A stretch of 64,000 nt of DNA from Papiliotrema nemorosa (Eukaryota > Basidiomycota > Tremellomycetes > Tremellales > Rhynchogastremaceae). Numbering within the stretch: position 1 is the first letter of the stretch; each line of letters starts with the position of its first letter. The DNA is taken from assembly GCA_032158125.1 (NCBI GenBank), contig JASKOT010000001.1, positions 1,054,001 through 1,118,000 of the forward strand, in the 5' to 3' direction. The position numbers and the translations under genes are program-made. A model generated the notes under the pieces. It was not told the DNA's origin. It did not search any database and saw only the letters and a program-made list of their open reading frames with translations. Shown here piece after piece: positions 10,239-22,228 of the stretch.

Positions 10239-12178
10239 ATGGGTCTCCTCAGTGGAATGGGAGGAAGCGTAGAGAGCCTGGTCAAGACCAAGTCGAGGAG
10301 TAAAAGCGATGCTTCACAATTACAACCTGGACCACAGGTTAGCGGCGGAGGATCCAGCGCCGGTTCAGGCTCTGCAGGGGGAGGGGGAGGATCAGATTAC
10401 GATACGACCAACCTTGATAAAGAGCAGGGTAATGTCCTCATGTCGATCATATCACAGCGTTAGTGCTGCCCATTCGGTTGTTGTCGAGGCTAATGGTAGT
10501 GCGTCCAGGGATGGATTTGAGCAAGATCGCCCTGCCTACTTTCGTCTTGGAGCCGAGGTCCTTGCTGGAGAGAATTACAGATTTCTTTTCCCACCCGGAA
10601 CTGATCTTTGGGTAAGTTGGTCCATCGCGGGAATGATTAGATGTTGATACCTCAACAGAGCAGGAGAAGAACCCGACCAGAAAGAGAGGTTCTTGCGGGT
10701 CATGACGTATTACTTGAGTGGTTGGCATATCAAACCCAAAGGGTGAGTTCCCGACGATACTGAAGAGATCATGCGCTAAGAGTTCAGAGTGAAAAAGCCG
10801 TACGTCTGAGCTGCAGACTATGCACACAGCATCTGATGATCCAGGTACAACCCCGTTTTGGGCGAGTTCTTCCGATGTACATACACCTATGCCGATGGCA
10901 CAGAAGGCTTCTATGTCGCTGAACAAGTTTCCCATCACCCTGTAGGTTTATTTGCACACCCATCACGATGGTAGTGCGCTGCTGACTGGTAGCCCGTCTC
11001 TGCCTTTTTCTATATCAGCCCAAAGAATGGACTATTGGTCACTGGAGAGCTGAAACCCAAGTCCAAATTCTTGGGTAACTCTGCCGCGACAATCATGGAG
11101 GGGGAGGATAGAATACGGTTGCTGGATAGACCAGAGGATGGGGAGTATGTCATCACGGTGGGTCTTTCCTCTCACCATCGAAGTTTAGCGTGACTGAGAT
11201 TAGATGCCCAACACATACGCAAGAGGAATCTTGTTTGGCAAGATGACGCTGGAATTGTGTGACATTTCGAGCATTGCAAATGACACCATCGACTACCACT
11301 GCGACGTTGATTTCAAAGCGAAGGTAAGTCATTCTGCTTTCAGTCTCGGCGAGTGGAACTAATGTTGAGGGATGGATTTCCGGAGGTTACAATGCGATTG
11401 AGGGTCATGTGCGAGGACCAGGCAGGACAGAACTAGGAACAGTCTCCGGTCACTGGTCAGACACCATGGAGTATAGCGATAAGAAGACGGGCCAGAGGAG
11501 GGTCATTTTCGATCCTTCCACGGCGACGATCGCGCCAAAGAATGTTTTGCCCGAGTCGGAGCAGGAAGAATATGAGTCCAGGAGGCGAGTCGATTGTCGT
11601 TGCTTACTGTCAAAGCTGACATGATAGGCTATGGACCAAGTTGACCGATGCGATCGCTTCAACGGACATGCACGGTGCAACTGCTGCCAAGTCGGCGGTA
11701 GAAGACAGGCAAAGAGAACTGGCGAAGCAGAGGGAAGCCTCCGGGTCCAAGGCCCCTCCACCGAGGTTCTTCGTTTCTGCGCCCGGAGACCGGTGGATGC
11801 CAAAGATCGACATTGACAAGTGAGTTGGACGTAAACGCGACCGATTGACAGTGCAGTTTGCCGAAGGATAGGGAAGAGATGAAGAAGAAGGTCCGACAGT
11901 GGATCTTTGGCGATAGATCTCCTTCGAAGTCGGGCTCGAAGAGCGAGACCTTGCCAGAGTCACGGACAGGTCCGGAAACGGCAGCTCAGCCGGTTCCAGT
12001 GTCATCGGATACAGCGAGCGTAGACACTTCCATGTCAAACCTCAGCATCGCTTCGCCTCGTACGTGACCTTGACCTGTATCGCGTCGATTGATAGCTGAC
12101 TCTGCAGCCTCCGCAGCCACTGCTCCCGGACCACCCGCACCTGGACCCAAGGCTTCTCATCCGATTTCGCCAAAGTGA
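10239..12178 (+). CDS. Oxysterol-binding protein (Osh/Kes1-type lipid transfer protein)
   Basis: Eleven exons give 496 residues, with the family signature EQVSHHPP at about residues 171-178, split by an intron after the second histidine codon and its proline. The [18 protein letters not shown] lead-in is also diagnostic. There is no PH domain or ankyrin repeat, so this is the short Kes1/Osh4-like form, which exchanges sterol and PI4P between membranes. After the ORD core the tail is serine/proline-rich. Exons: 10239-10458, 10500-10611, 10659-10742, 10788-10799 (12 nt), 10845-10941, 10993-11157, 11204-11323, 11370-11584, 11628-11819, 11857-12059, 12108-12178. The intron at 11585-11627 must use a GC donor (GCGAGT) to keep the ESRRLWTKLT sequence in frame. 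Confidence 0.93.
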
Positions 12179-12737
12179 CACAAAGGTGGGGCTGTGAAGG
12201 ATCGAAGGATAGTTCATGATCAAGCATCCAAATTATATTCGAAGGATACATGTAGCAGTGATTGGAAACGATTCTGAGATACCATACTATGTAGAATCTT
12301 GACTGAATATGTACGTCTCGACACCGTCAGAGCTAGAACGGAGCAGGGTGACAGGTTTGCTCGCCACTCTTCGGTGTAGATCGGACGTTGGGTGATGAGC
12401 CGTTTAAGCGACCTGCGAGGGGCTTGGGCAAATCAAATCGAATGGAAAGGTAATGGATCAGCGAGGTTCTTCAGCACCTTGTCCCTCGGTTAAAGCACCA
12501 TTTGCATCTCTGTTCGACTCGAGAGATTCTCTATAGATCCACCATTGCATGGAACGATAGCATCGTGCGGAGAACAGCTTTGTCGACGTTTGGTATCATC
12601 TCGGTATATCTTGGTCAGCACCCATTTCCGCGCCACCTAAACTTCAAAGGTCGACCGAGCAGGTCTTCTCCTCTGAACAACACTTTCGACCTCTCCTCTT
12701 TTAGTCATCAATCATTAATTCTCGACAAACAGCCATC
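12179..12737. other. Intergenic, upstream of ISA1
   Basis: A 559-bp gap between two plus-strand genes. The last 50 bp are pyrimidine-rich leader. I see no TATA box, RNA gene or coding exon. A long frame starting near 12502 overlaps the ISA1 exon in another frame and has no family signal. Confidence 0.35.
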
Positions 12738-13613
12738 ATGTTGCTCCCTGCTGTACGAAATACCGCTACCGCCTCTTTACGACACTTTGCCTCTTCTTCC
12801 CGACTCACCCTACTCCACCCCATCCCCCTCTCTCACCCTCCCTCCCACACTCTGCTTTCCTGCCCGATCCGATCATTCCACTCTTCGAAGCGCGGGCTGG
12901 AGGCTTTATCGGGCATCACCCCCACCTCACCTAGGAGAGCCAGTATAGCTCAACAATTACCCGCAGAGACGGCGGCGTATGAGGATGTCCCCGCTCCGGC
13001 TTATATCAGTCCTGCCTCTGCGGACAAGGGAGAGAAGGCTAAAGAACCTCGAAAGAGGATTCGAGCTCAAAAAGCAGCCATCAAGATGGTATGTCACCTT
13101 AACACTTCTTTTTTCATCCATCTACACATGGTAAACACGCACTATCCGATTGTTCTGCTCGTTACTGCATATACAGTGACTTGTGCTGAGACCAGACTCC
13201 ATCCGCTGTAGCACACCTCCAAGCGCTCTTGTCAGATCCTACAAATCCTAAACTCCTTCGAATCGGGGTGAAAACTCGTGGATGCGCAGGGATGGCCTAT
13301 CATCTAGACTATGTCGATCCACCCGGAGGAAGATTCGACGAGGTCGTAGAGCAAGATGGAGTTAGAGTGTTGATTGATTCTAAAGCTCTGTTTAGCATCA
13401 TTGGAAGTACGATGGATTGGAGGGATAATAGGTTGTCTGCTGGGTTTGTGTTTGACAAGTGAGTTTCGTGGTTGTTCAAACGTATCACGAGGAGATGCTG
13501 ATTACAGTCCGAATGTGGTGGATACCTGTGGTTGTGGAGAGAGTTGTAAGTTACAGAGTACCGGTCAGATTGGAATCTTGCGCTGATTGGTTCTAGTCAA
13601 TATCCGGGTTTAG
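12738..13613 (+). CDS. ISA1: Mitochondrial iron-sulphur assembly protein Isa1 (HesB/IscA family)
   Basis: Four exons (12738-13088, 13196-13458, 13508-13545, 13597-13613) give 222 residues. The first 50 residues are an S/R/H/L-rich mitochondrial presequence (LPAVRNTATASLRHFASSSR). The A-type Fe-S scaffold domain fills the last 110 residues, with the three conserved cysteines in RGCAGMAYHLDYVD and DTCGCGESF. Isa1 works with Isa2 and Iba57 to build [4Fe-4S] clusters for aconitase, lipoate synthase and others in the matrix. A basic linker (KEPRKRIRAQKAAIKM) joins presequence and domain. The last exon adds only five residues after CGCGES. The gene faces the lipase gene tail to tail, 96 bp apart. 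Confidence 0.93.
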
Positions 13614-13709
13614 ACGTTATACAGGTATAGCATTACGATTGTGCTATACAAATGCACTCCTATGACAATGCCGAAGGATAATGAACTATACAACCGATCT
13701 GTCAACACT

Positions 13710-16700
13710 TCATGCTTCACCTTCATTTCTCGCCGCTCCTTCCATCAACAATTGAGTCGCCCGCTCATAGTGCATTGGTAAATGATCGTTCAACATGGTC
13801 TTGCTGAACACCGCTGCAGTGTCAGCTCACATCGTTCGAGTTTTTGGCAACCTACGCTCTCTGAACCTCTCTTTGACCGAGTCGCACTTGTGCAACGTCT
13901 ACTTATCAGCCTAGCCTTTTGGCCAGATTGAAGACTTACCGCTCTATGCGCTTGTTTATGGCTGACAGTCTTGTCGCCATGTCGAACATCCCCTCCCCTT
14001 CCGTCGACCGTGACAAAGACATCGTGATATTCCTCTTCTTCAGCTCATCATTCGGAGTGTAACGCTCATGTTCACTGACCATAATGTACACATCACCGGG
14101 AGGATACAGCTTATCACTGTCCATATCCGCCCGCATAGTGTTTATCAAACTCATCATCCAATCACTGGTGAGTTCCTCTTGCGTCTCCCCCGCTTCGGCC
14201 CGTATATCCTTGTCATCCGATTTGAGCTTGAGTTTGCGTTGATACACTCCCATGACCTGTTTGTCAATGACAAGCTTCCACCATTGCGGGTTCACCTACC
14301 CGTCCGACGATTTCCTCCGCCACATTGCCTTCCTCAAACAATGTCAAAGCGACATTCTTCAAATCCCGCAGAACTCCCAAGCTGAGACAAGGCACAACGT
14401 CCTGATTGTGGATCACGGAAGTGATGAGTCCTTTTGAGTATTCTGCCAGATCAGACGATGTGATAGCCGGAACACCGTAAGTGTAACAATGAATCGGTCG
14501 ACCTGGCGGGAGGCCCGACGTGAAACTAGTCACGAAAGGTGTCGAGATGGGTGGATATTCCACCGGACTTGGTCTCAGAGCATTCTGCTCCAAGAACGTA
14601 TTGGCGGGCATGGAGCAAGCAATGGAGAGTAATCCAGCTACACCGCCACCCAAAGAGTGACCGGTGACGATTAGACCGTAAGCCGGATTCTGCTCCAATG
14701 CGAGGCTTAGCGCTTCATGCACTGTGCTCTTTTTCGATGTCAGGCTAAGCGCGGAGCGGTACATGCCCGAATGGGCAAAGTACTCGGCATGAGCGTCGGC
14801 TCCTTCCAGCTTGACTTCGCAGTATTCGCATGTGAGGTCGATCAAAACGTCAGACAGGCCAAGAGTGCCCCGACATGTGCTGATCATTAGCTCGAAAGCG
14901 CCTGAATCCCCCTCCTCACTCACAGGATGATAGCGCCAAGCTTGTGGTCCACGGCGAGGTAGTGCACCAGTGGAGGCGCTTTGACTTGACCGAATGTCGG
15001 GCTTGACTCGGCATACGACGTCAAAATGATGGACTCGATGGGAAGATTGGTATGCTGAGCCTAGATGTAAGTGGCGCTGTCAACAAGGGGGACGCACAAA
15101 AGACCAAGTATTGGCGTGATGTTTTCCTGTCGAAGGAAAGCTAAACTCGGTAGATCCCATCCCGAAGATCCTCAAAAAGTTCTGCCCATATGCAGCAGAA
15201 GAACACTTCATGAACCGATGAATATTGTTGAGTAGCGTATCATGCGGGAACAGCTTTTCAGGTGTATCCGTCCCGGTCGTAGGCATGTTTTCAGCCGATG
15301 CACCTTGGTATCGACTCTGTGAAGAACGTTGAACAGAGTCATAGACTGTGGACATCGAAGGGAGACGCTGGTGCGATCGACGATGATTCCGAACAGTATT
15401 TGGGGGAGTTTTGTTTTGGTCCGGGTGGTTGATCACTCTAGGTCGAGCAACAGGCGACGGCGGAGGTACTTTGAGAGGCACTGCCATCGAGACATCATCG
15501 TCGACATCGAACTCTTCAGTCGATGAGGGGGGAACGGGACTGGGTGTTCGCGTCCGACGCGCTGCACGTGCAGATGGTCTGAAAGCTCGACCCTTGCTCA
15601 CGGCTTTGGGCAGCGGTATCCGTGCTGGGCTACCGCTGCGATGAGTGAATTTCATCGCAGCATTTGCTTCTCGGGCCCCGATCATAGTCGGCGTGGCAGC
15701 AAAGGATGACCATGCCGCGCTCGGAGCGACCTTGAGCGGATGATTCGGGGTCGGATGCGATGATACGGCCCTGATATCTCGTGATACCGAGCTCAACTTT
15801 TTCGGACTGAACTCACGCTCTGAGTTTGACGCTTCCTCGTGGGAGATCGACCGGATGATGCGTTTCGTCGACAGTAGCTTGTTTGTCATGGTCCTGAGTA
15901 CCAGTTGGACCTTTTCAGAGGTGTGTGTTGGTTCACTCGCCACGTGAACAGATGCATCTCCCACAGATGCGCGACCGTTCGGTGACGACGGTATCGATGC
16001 GAGATCCTCATCGAAAGCTTGATCTATTTTGACCCACTCTCCTTCGAGATCTGTCGCGAGGGTATGGCGAGGGCCGGGAGAGACATCGCTATCGGGTGAT
16101 TTTGCCTCGTTCAGAGTTGACAATAAAGGTGCGCTTTGCAATCTCCGATGAGAAGAGCTGGATCTATCGGGGAGGTGGTCCGCTCGATGACGTTCAAATG
16201 TCTGTGTGACCTCTATCGCTTCTCGATACTCTTCCGTGATTTCGTAAACCTCTTGTGCCCTCTTTTTGCGGCGTTTGCGCTCATTGCCAGCAGCGGTCGG
16301 ATGGGCACCGTGATTTCTGATGCCTTCAAAATTGACCAGGTCTTGGAGACTCATATCCTCAAGGTCTTGGAGACTCATATCCTCCTCTCCGCTATCGCTT
16401 CGACCGATATTTCCTTTGCCTGTTACTTTCGCGGCATTTAGATGCGCCCACAATCTTCCATTGATCTCCTCCATGGCCTCGTCCCTCGCCTGTCGCTGAG
16501 CCAAAGTATTCGGTCCTGGACCAGCTGTCGCGTTTGATGGTCCAGCGGTCATTGCTGTGGGCAATGAAAACGACTCGTCCTTCTCTTTCAGCACCGTGCA
16601 ATCGTATAGCCTAGCGTGAGTGAAATCCTCTATGAAAGTCGCTCACATCTTCATCCTGAACTGTGTCGCAGTCTTGGTCCATGTTGCATTTTGCAAACAT

Positions 16701-17485
16701 GCAAAAGCGGTCAAGGCTTTGGTCAGAGCTGTCAACGTTGCAATCTTCCCCTTCTCCATCGCCTTGAACCTCCCGTCCTCCAGCAGCTCCCGTCTAACCA
16801 TCGATATGATCGCCGATAACGCTCGAGACGACTCGTTGGATCCAAACAGCCCATCAAAGAGCGCGACTGATTCTTGAGCTCCGTAATGTGCAGATTGAAC
16901 CGCGTTGGCCGTGAGATAGAATCCGGACATTGCGAACAGCTCGGCAAGGGTGAATGTGTGGTGGATGATGTATATACCTAGATTGGTATACTTGTCCAGA
17001 ACTTGTAAGAAACCATCGGTAGACGATGGTGCCGGTTTGTTCGATTGCCCGTCGTATCCCACAAGGGAGAGAAGATTGCCATCCGCAGCAGAGTTTGAGA
17101 TGAGGTAGACACGTCGAGCAGATGATAGAGCAGTGACGAGCAAGCGGCGGGTGTAACCTAACGATAGTCGGGTGGAGTATTGGGATGTCTCAAGGATAGT
17201 CTCGATGAAAAAGGCAGATAGACGTAGAGAGATCCGAGCAGAGGTCGCGAGGGCAGTGATGAGTCCTGCGATGGGGGCTGGGAAGAGGGTAGGTATGGTA
17301 GAAATGTCGACATAGTTGTATCGAGAGATGGAGATGGATTGCTCGACTTGTTCTTGGGCTCGAGCTGTCGATGTTTCCGGATCGACCAGGATCACTTCTT
17401 GTTTGTCCTCTGCAGACTCCTCCACCTCGTTCAACTGGATCGAATCATCTTGGCTTGGTACCATGCCCTGTGATTCAGAATCCAT
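13710..17485 (-). CDS. Class 3 lipase, sn1-specific diacylglycerol lipase type
   Basis: A large protein of about 1,180 residues. Exons: 17485-16647, 16610-15098, 15060-14924, 14879-14300, 14256-13940, 13898-13856, 13813-13710. The N-terminal third is helical and partly hydrophobic. A long disordered, S/R/P-rich linker follows. The alpha/beta-hydrolase core has the serine elbow GHSLGGGVAG near residue 900, CRGTLGLSDVLIDL before it, and the YGVPAI and HNQDVVPCLSLG segments that should carry the catalytic Asp and lead to the His. DAG lipases release 2-monoacylglycerol or fatty acid at membranes. Start: the ATG at 17485 (ACGATGG) is preferred over two upstream in-frame ATGs with poor context. The last three exons do not join in one frame by GT-AG rules; see findings. 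It could be a damaged gene or an unusual splice. Confidence 0.85.
16338..16384. repeat. 24-bp tandem duplication inside the lipase gene
   Basis: A 23-nt unit, aggtcttggagactcatatc plus ctc, occurs at 16338-16360 and again at 16362-16384, one base apart, giving a period of 24 bp. In the lipase it repeats the peptide EDMSLQDL in the disordered linker, so the frame is kept. The copies are identical, which suggests a recent slippage event. Confidence 0.85.
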
Positions 17486-18300
17486 CGTGCTGGAGATCAG
17501 CAAGGGTTCACACATGTCACGGTAGATAGGTCGATCGAAGATGGACCGAGGATAGACACCCACCCGACGCATACAATACCAAGACGGCGACCTTCACTTG
17601 AGTGGAAGTCCCGTGGATTCTGTGTACACTGTCTTGTTCCGTGCCGAGTGATCGATTGTATACCGGGGGCGAGACACTGGTCGAGAATGAAATGACGAGG
17701 GGTAGTAGGGGCGAGACACAACCTTGTAAAGGAATTGCTTCACCGCATCGAGCTTCCGATGGCCCAGTAGGAACGCCTCGCCTTCCGAGCTTTCAATAAG
17801 AAGCAGACGAAAGAGAAGAGTAAGAGAAAGAGCGAAAGATGCTTTGGGGTGCTGTCATTTGGTCAATTACCGGGTTACGTGTACTGTGCGCGTCGGACGA
17901 CTTTGAACCGGGTTTCCTGTCAGCATCCCTATCACTCCACATGGCAGGCAACGGTATGCTCTGATACTCAAAAGGGTCAAGACGAATGCGCACGTCGCAG
18001 CAATGAGACCTCGAGGGCGTCATTCGTGATAATCCGATTAATCGTCTCTAGTGCCACTTCGAAGCCTCCGGAGTAGCGAGAGCTCATGGCATGCTGCCGA
18101 ACATTCCCACTAGAAAGGGTATTATCGATCGGAGTTATATGCTTGCTGAGACGGAAGAACGGTGCGATTGAATCAACGTGAGATGCATGGCTCTAAAACC
18201 ATAATGCGTCTACGGCAAACAGGGCTACACGATCTGGGGTATACATATCTCACTTCCGATAAGAAACACGCGAATTATACAATCCTAAGTCTTGGTGTAT
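17486..18300. other. Intergenic: lipase upstream region
   Basis: 815 bp between two minus-strand genes. The reading frame of the lipase exon remains open upstream to 17572, so a slightly longer N-terminus is possible. Otherwise I see no coding exon, RNA gene or repeat. It should contain the lipase promoter and the HAM1-like 3' UTR. Confidence 0.35.
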
Positions 18301-21300
18301 CTAAACTCGAGGTGCGGTGGTAGAAGCCCCGGTAGTGGTCCCGGTGCTCGAAGGTAGACCAGTGGAAGCAGTGTTGTTGTTTCCCGTCAAACCTCGGGCA
18401 GCGTCAACCGCGTTGGTCGCGACAGACTTGTGTCCGACACCCTGCTGTGCTTGAGGGTGGTGTTGACCAGTCACAGCGGGATGTCGCTTGTCGAGCAGGT
18501 CGAAAGCGGGCGATCGCCATTCTGTACCCGAGGCAGCGAGGTCCTCAGTCTTGAAGATTCGCGAAGCCATGCTCTTCTTGGAGTCATGCCCGAAGTCAGG
18601 GTTGAGCTGTGACATGAGCCTACATTAAGGTGCGAGATAGGGAGCGCAACTGACCTGATCATCTCGGTCAGTGACAATCTTGAATGTACCGGTCTTCTTG
18701 TCGGCCTCGGCAGCCTTCTCCTTGGCAGCCTCCTTCTTGTGGGCGTACATGTCCTTGAGCGCCTGTTGTCGAGTCACGTCGTCAGACTTCTTCGCATCGT
18801 CCATCTTTAATATCAGTACGATCCAGAGTGTGCATTGTTGAACTCACAGTATTTCGGACTTGAAGTAATTGCTCGTGGACCTCATTAAGAGCAGTTCGGA
18901 TACCGGCAGAAATACCGGCTTGAACAGCCTTCTTGATGACTCCAGTGGCCGTAGCTTTGATGAACTTGTAAAGCAAATCGTGCTTGGAGTCCCGGATGGA
19001 GAAGGAAAGGGTGTCACAGTAAGTGTTGACATGGTTGATCTTGAAGACCCTGTCTCGGCGACCAGTAACAACTTCAAGCTCGACATCGACAGAGATACCC
19101 TTGCCAGCAATGACAACCTGGAACAAGTCAGCCAAAGTTCGTCGCCGTGAAGGATGCAACTCACATCTGCCAAACCATGGTCCGAGATCTTGGGCCAGCC
19201 AGACTTTCGTCGGAAGGCAAACGCGACATCTCTTGACAAGCGTCAGCAACCGCTTCGCGCGCAGGAACTGAGAATCTCACCGGATATCGGCTTGAATTTG
19301 AGACAAGCCCAATCGGAGTACATGAGAACCAGTCTCCAGACCCTTGTTGATTTGTGGGTAAGGGCTGAATTTGAAGCTAGGGAGGTCGTGAGCCCGAATC
19401 TCAGACGTAGAGCGGCGACTCACTGGTTGTGGGCAGTAAGTTCGACGACGTTGGGGAAAAGGTTAGGACCGGACAGGATAAGGTCTGGAAACCGTCAGCA
19501 TTCGTCAGACATCGCTCGGCGGGAGCTACACACTCTCAATCACGAGGTCCACCTTTTCATCGGAATACTCCGCGCGGGGTACGCTGTCAAATTAGTAGCA
19601 GTTCCAAATCAATATGGCCAGGGAAGGTATGAGAGAGAAGGCAGATGGTGAGGGGCAAGTGGCGAAGTCTGAGTGGCGAAGGATGGGCGGTTTCCTGGTG
19701 GCGAGGGATAGGCCAGGAAAAGAACTCACGGAATGTAACCGACTCTTGAGATGATAGCTGGCAGGAGCTCGTTCTTCAAGTCGTTCCATAGTCTAGGCTT
19801 GAAGGTGAGATTACCCTCCTCGTTGAACAAGAGGTCCTTGGTGAGTCGCTTGAAGTCGTCGCCCAATCGCTGGTTGAGCGGGTCATCGGCCATGGCGGTG
19901 AACCAGAGCTGGATCTCGTCGGCAAGGGTCTGCTGGTGTCCCTTGTACTTGTCGGTGAAGAAGTACTTGCCGTTGTCGACAAGCTCGTTACCCTCCCTCT
20001 CGCAGTCGTCCTCAAGAATCCATCCGGGCTCAAGGAGAGCCTTGTGGGTGTACTCGTTCACTCGGGTGAACCATTGTCGCAACTCGGGATCCTCTCGCGA
20101 GTCGGAGTAGATTTGGTCGAGAGCGTTGACCATGCCGTCCATGGATTTGCCGTTGGCGAATCGCTCGAGGACAGTTCGGAATTGAGAAGTGGCACCGGCG
20201 ATTCCTGGGTCGGCAGTGAGCTCTTGAGCAGCGTTGGTACCCTTGTTGGCAACGTGCTTGGCGTGACCTTGGTATGAGCTCAAGGTGTCGAGCAACCAAG
20301 TCATCTGTCATGAGCTCGGACCTTCCTGTGAGACTGATCGCACTCACGGCCTCCATGTAGTCCTTGTGCTCTTGGCACTCGACGACAACCTTCTTCAATC
20401 GGTAGATGAATTGCTCTCGTCGCTCCTCTGGGAAAGCATCGGTAACAATGTCTTTGGAAGTATTAAGGGCGTCCGAAGCGGCAGCTCGGTGCTTCTCGGG
20501 AATCTTCTCCTTGAGCTGGTTGGCCTTTTCTCGAGCCTGGCTCTTGGCTTGGTCTCGGTCAACATCTGGAGTGTTGCTGTCGGCCTGGTCGGCCTTTTGG
20601 CCGGCAGCGCCGGCGACCTGGTCTCGCTGCTCTCGAAGCGAGGCGTTGGGGTCTCGAGAAGCGTCCAAGTCTTGAGCGTGTGCCGTGGCTTGGTCCTTGG
20701 CTTGGTTCTTGAGCTCGTCTTTCTTCTCCATGGCTTGCTCCTTTGCTTGTTGAGCCTCGTTGTAGGCTTGACCCGCAGATCGAGTGTTGCCCTGTGTGTC
20801 GGTGACCCTGTACATCAGTGATGCTCCGTGCAAAGATGCGCTTTACTCACTTGGCATCGGAAGGAGAGTCCTTGGGGTGGTATCGGACCTCGGCACCATC
20901 GGGACCCTTGACAGCGACATCAGGGGTCTCTTGTGTACCGAGCTTTTGTCCATCGGCACCGATCCATTGCTTGGATGGGGCTTCTTGGTCGATCTGGTCG
21001 AGTTGGTGCTGCTCAGGTCGCGCCTTGTCGGCAGCCTTGGAGGCGGCAGTAGCAAAGATGTCTCGGCCAACGAATCCGAGATCGTTCAAGATCTTTCGGA
21101 ATTCAGAGTTGGTGACGAAAAGAGTAATCAGCACTCGGAGGTGAGCGGCGGCTAGAATGTAAGCTCGAGCCCCCCAAGCAAAAATGTGCTATCCCACCTT
21201 GGTCAACGTCCTTCTTGGCTTCCTCCTTGGAGACTGGGACAACACCGTTTTGCTTGGCTCGAGATGGGTCTCCAGCGTAAGATGCCCAAATGGCGTTTTG

Positions 21301-21663
21301 CAACAGCTCGTCGGCGTTCTTCTCCTGAACCATCATTCGGAGAGTCTCGAGGATATCTCGAGTGTCGTCAATCAAGACTCGACCCTCGGGAGAGAGTTTC
21401 TTAATGTCAACAGGGGCGTTTTCAATGGCGTAGGCAAGAGCCTTGTCCATTTGCTTGTTGTCTGGCATTCGTCTGAGATTTTAGTACGGCTGTCACCCTG
21501 GTTTAGAGCAGACTCACCCATCGTTGAAAGCCTTGATGACACCCCAAAGCTTCATCTTTCGCTGCATATCCTGTTCGAGCTCTGCGCCCGATGCGGCGAC
21601 GGTGACCGCATGAGAGGAAGGGTTGGCGCTGAGCTCCGACTTGGTCGCAGTAGCGTGAGACAT
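18301..21663 (-). CDS. HAM1-like protein (DUF5923/DUF4449, TULIP-like lipid-binding fold)
   Basis: Twelve exons, all phases consistent, give 918 residues: 21663-21518, 21472-21198, 21151-20851, 20807-20348, 20304-19740 region ending at 19730, 19583-19534, 19484-19424, 19376-19281, 19231-19165, 19117-18848, 18804-18655, 18606-18301. The N-terminal half is helical and holds A/K/E/Q-rich stretches (AQQAKEQAMEKKDELKNQA, QAKSQAREKANQLKEK) like LEA_4 repeats. The C-terminal half (from about residue 590) has the amphipathic beta pattern (FKFSPYPQINKG, GKGISVDVELEVV) of the BPI/TULIP-like HAM1 C-terminal domain. The tail is Q/H/T/G-rich. Fungal homologues are linked to hyphal fusion and stress. A lipid-carrier role is inferred from the fold. 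Start ATG 21663 has a CCACC leader. Confidence 0.8.
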
Positions 21664-22228
21664 GGTGGGAGGGGGGGGATAGATGTGGTGATGCTCTTCA
21701 ATTAGGGATTATAAGATGTTTGGTGTTGAAAACAGAGCAAACGTCGTCGAGTAGAGGGGAAAAGGCGTCGTGCAGAGGATGACTCTCTTTAAGACGGACG
21801 GCGGGCTGGGTCATGGTTTGGCATTTTGGTCAATGACATCACGGCACACCTTTTGCTGGTTGATGGGAATAAGGGTCAAAGGGGGGGGATCCATGTGCGT
21901 CATAGCCTGCCCATTTGCCACCCACCCAAACGATCCCCCCCGCAGCAACCATGGTCTGTGCTGGTTCACCGTCGAACTACGGGACAAAAACCTTGATGAG
22001 TGAGAAGCGTCATCATCCCCCTTTGGGTCAAGTTACGCCCATCGCATCAGAAAATGGCCCCTGACGTAACTGCAAGTCGGGGGGGAATCCCATCTCGAGA
22101 TCGCCGTGAATTACACGATCAGCCTCCTTCCCCCTGACCCCCTCGGTATTCACCTCGGTCCTGTAGAAAGATGTATATACTGCTAGTCGCTTGCATGCCA
22201 GATCTCAAAGATATTCCTGGACCATGAT
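21664..22228. promoter_or_regulatory. HAM1-like gene promoter region with STRE and CRE-like sites
   Basis: A 565-bp gap upstream of the HAM1-like gene. It has long G or C runs near 21670, 21885 and 21940, several CCCCT/AGGGG stress-response-like elements and a TGACGTA bZIP-type core at 22062-22068 next to CCCCT. This fits a stress-controlled promoter. No coding exon is seen. Site function is inferred from consensus only. Confidence 0.45.

Noticed and set aside
20285..20821. 178-codon plus-strand frame over the HAM1-like gene
   Set aside because: It is the antisense of an exon of the HAM1-like gene, whose coding sense is fixed by phase-consistent splices and family motifs.
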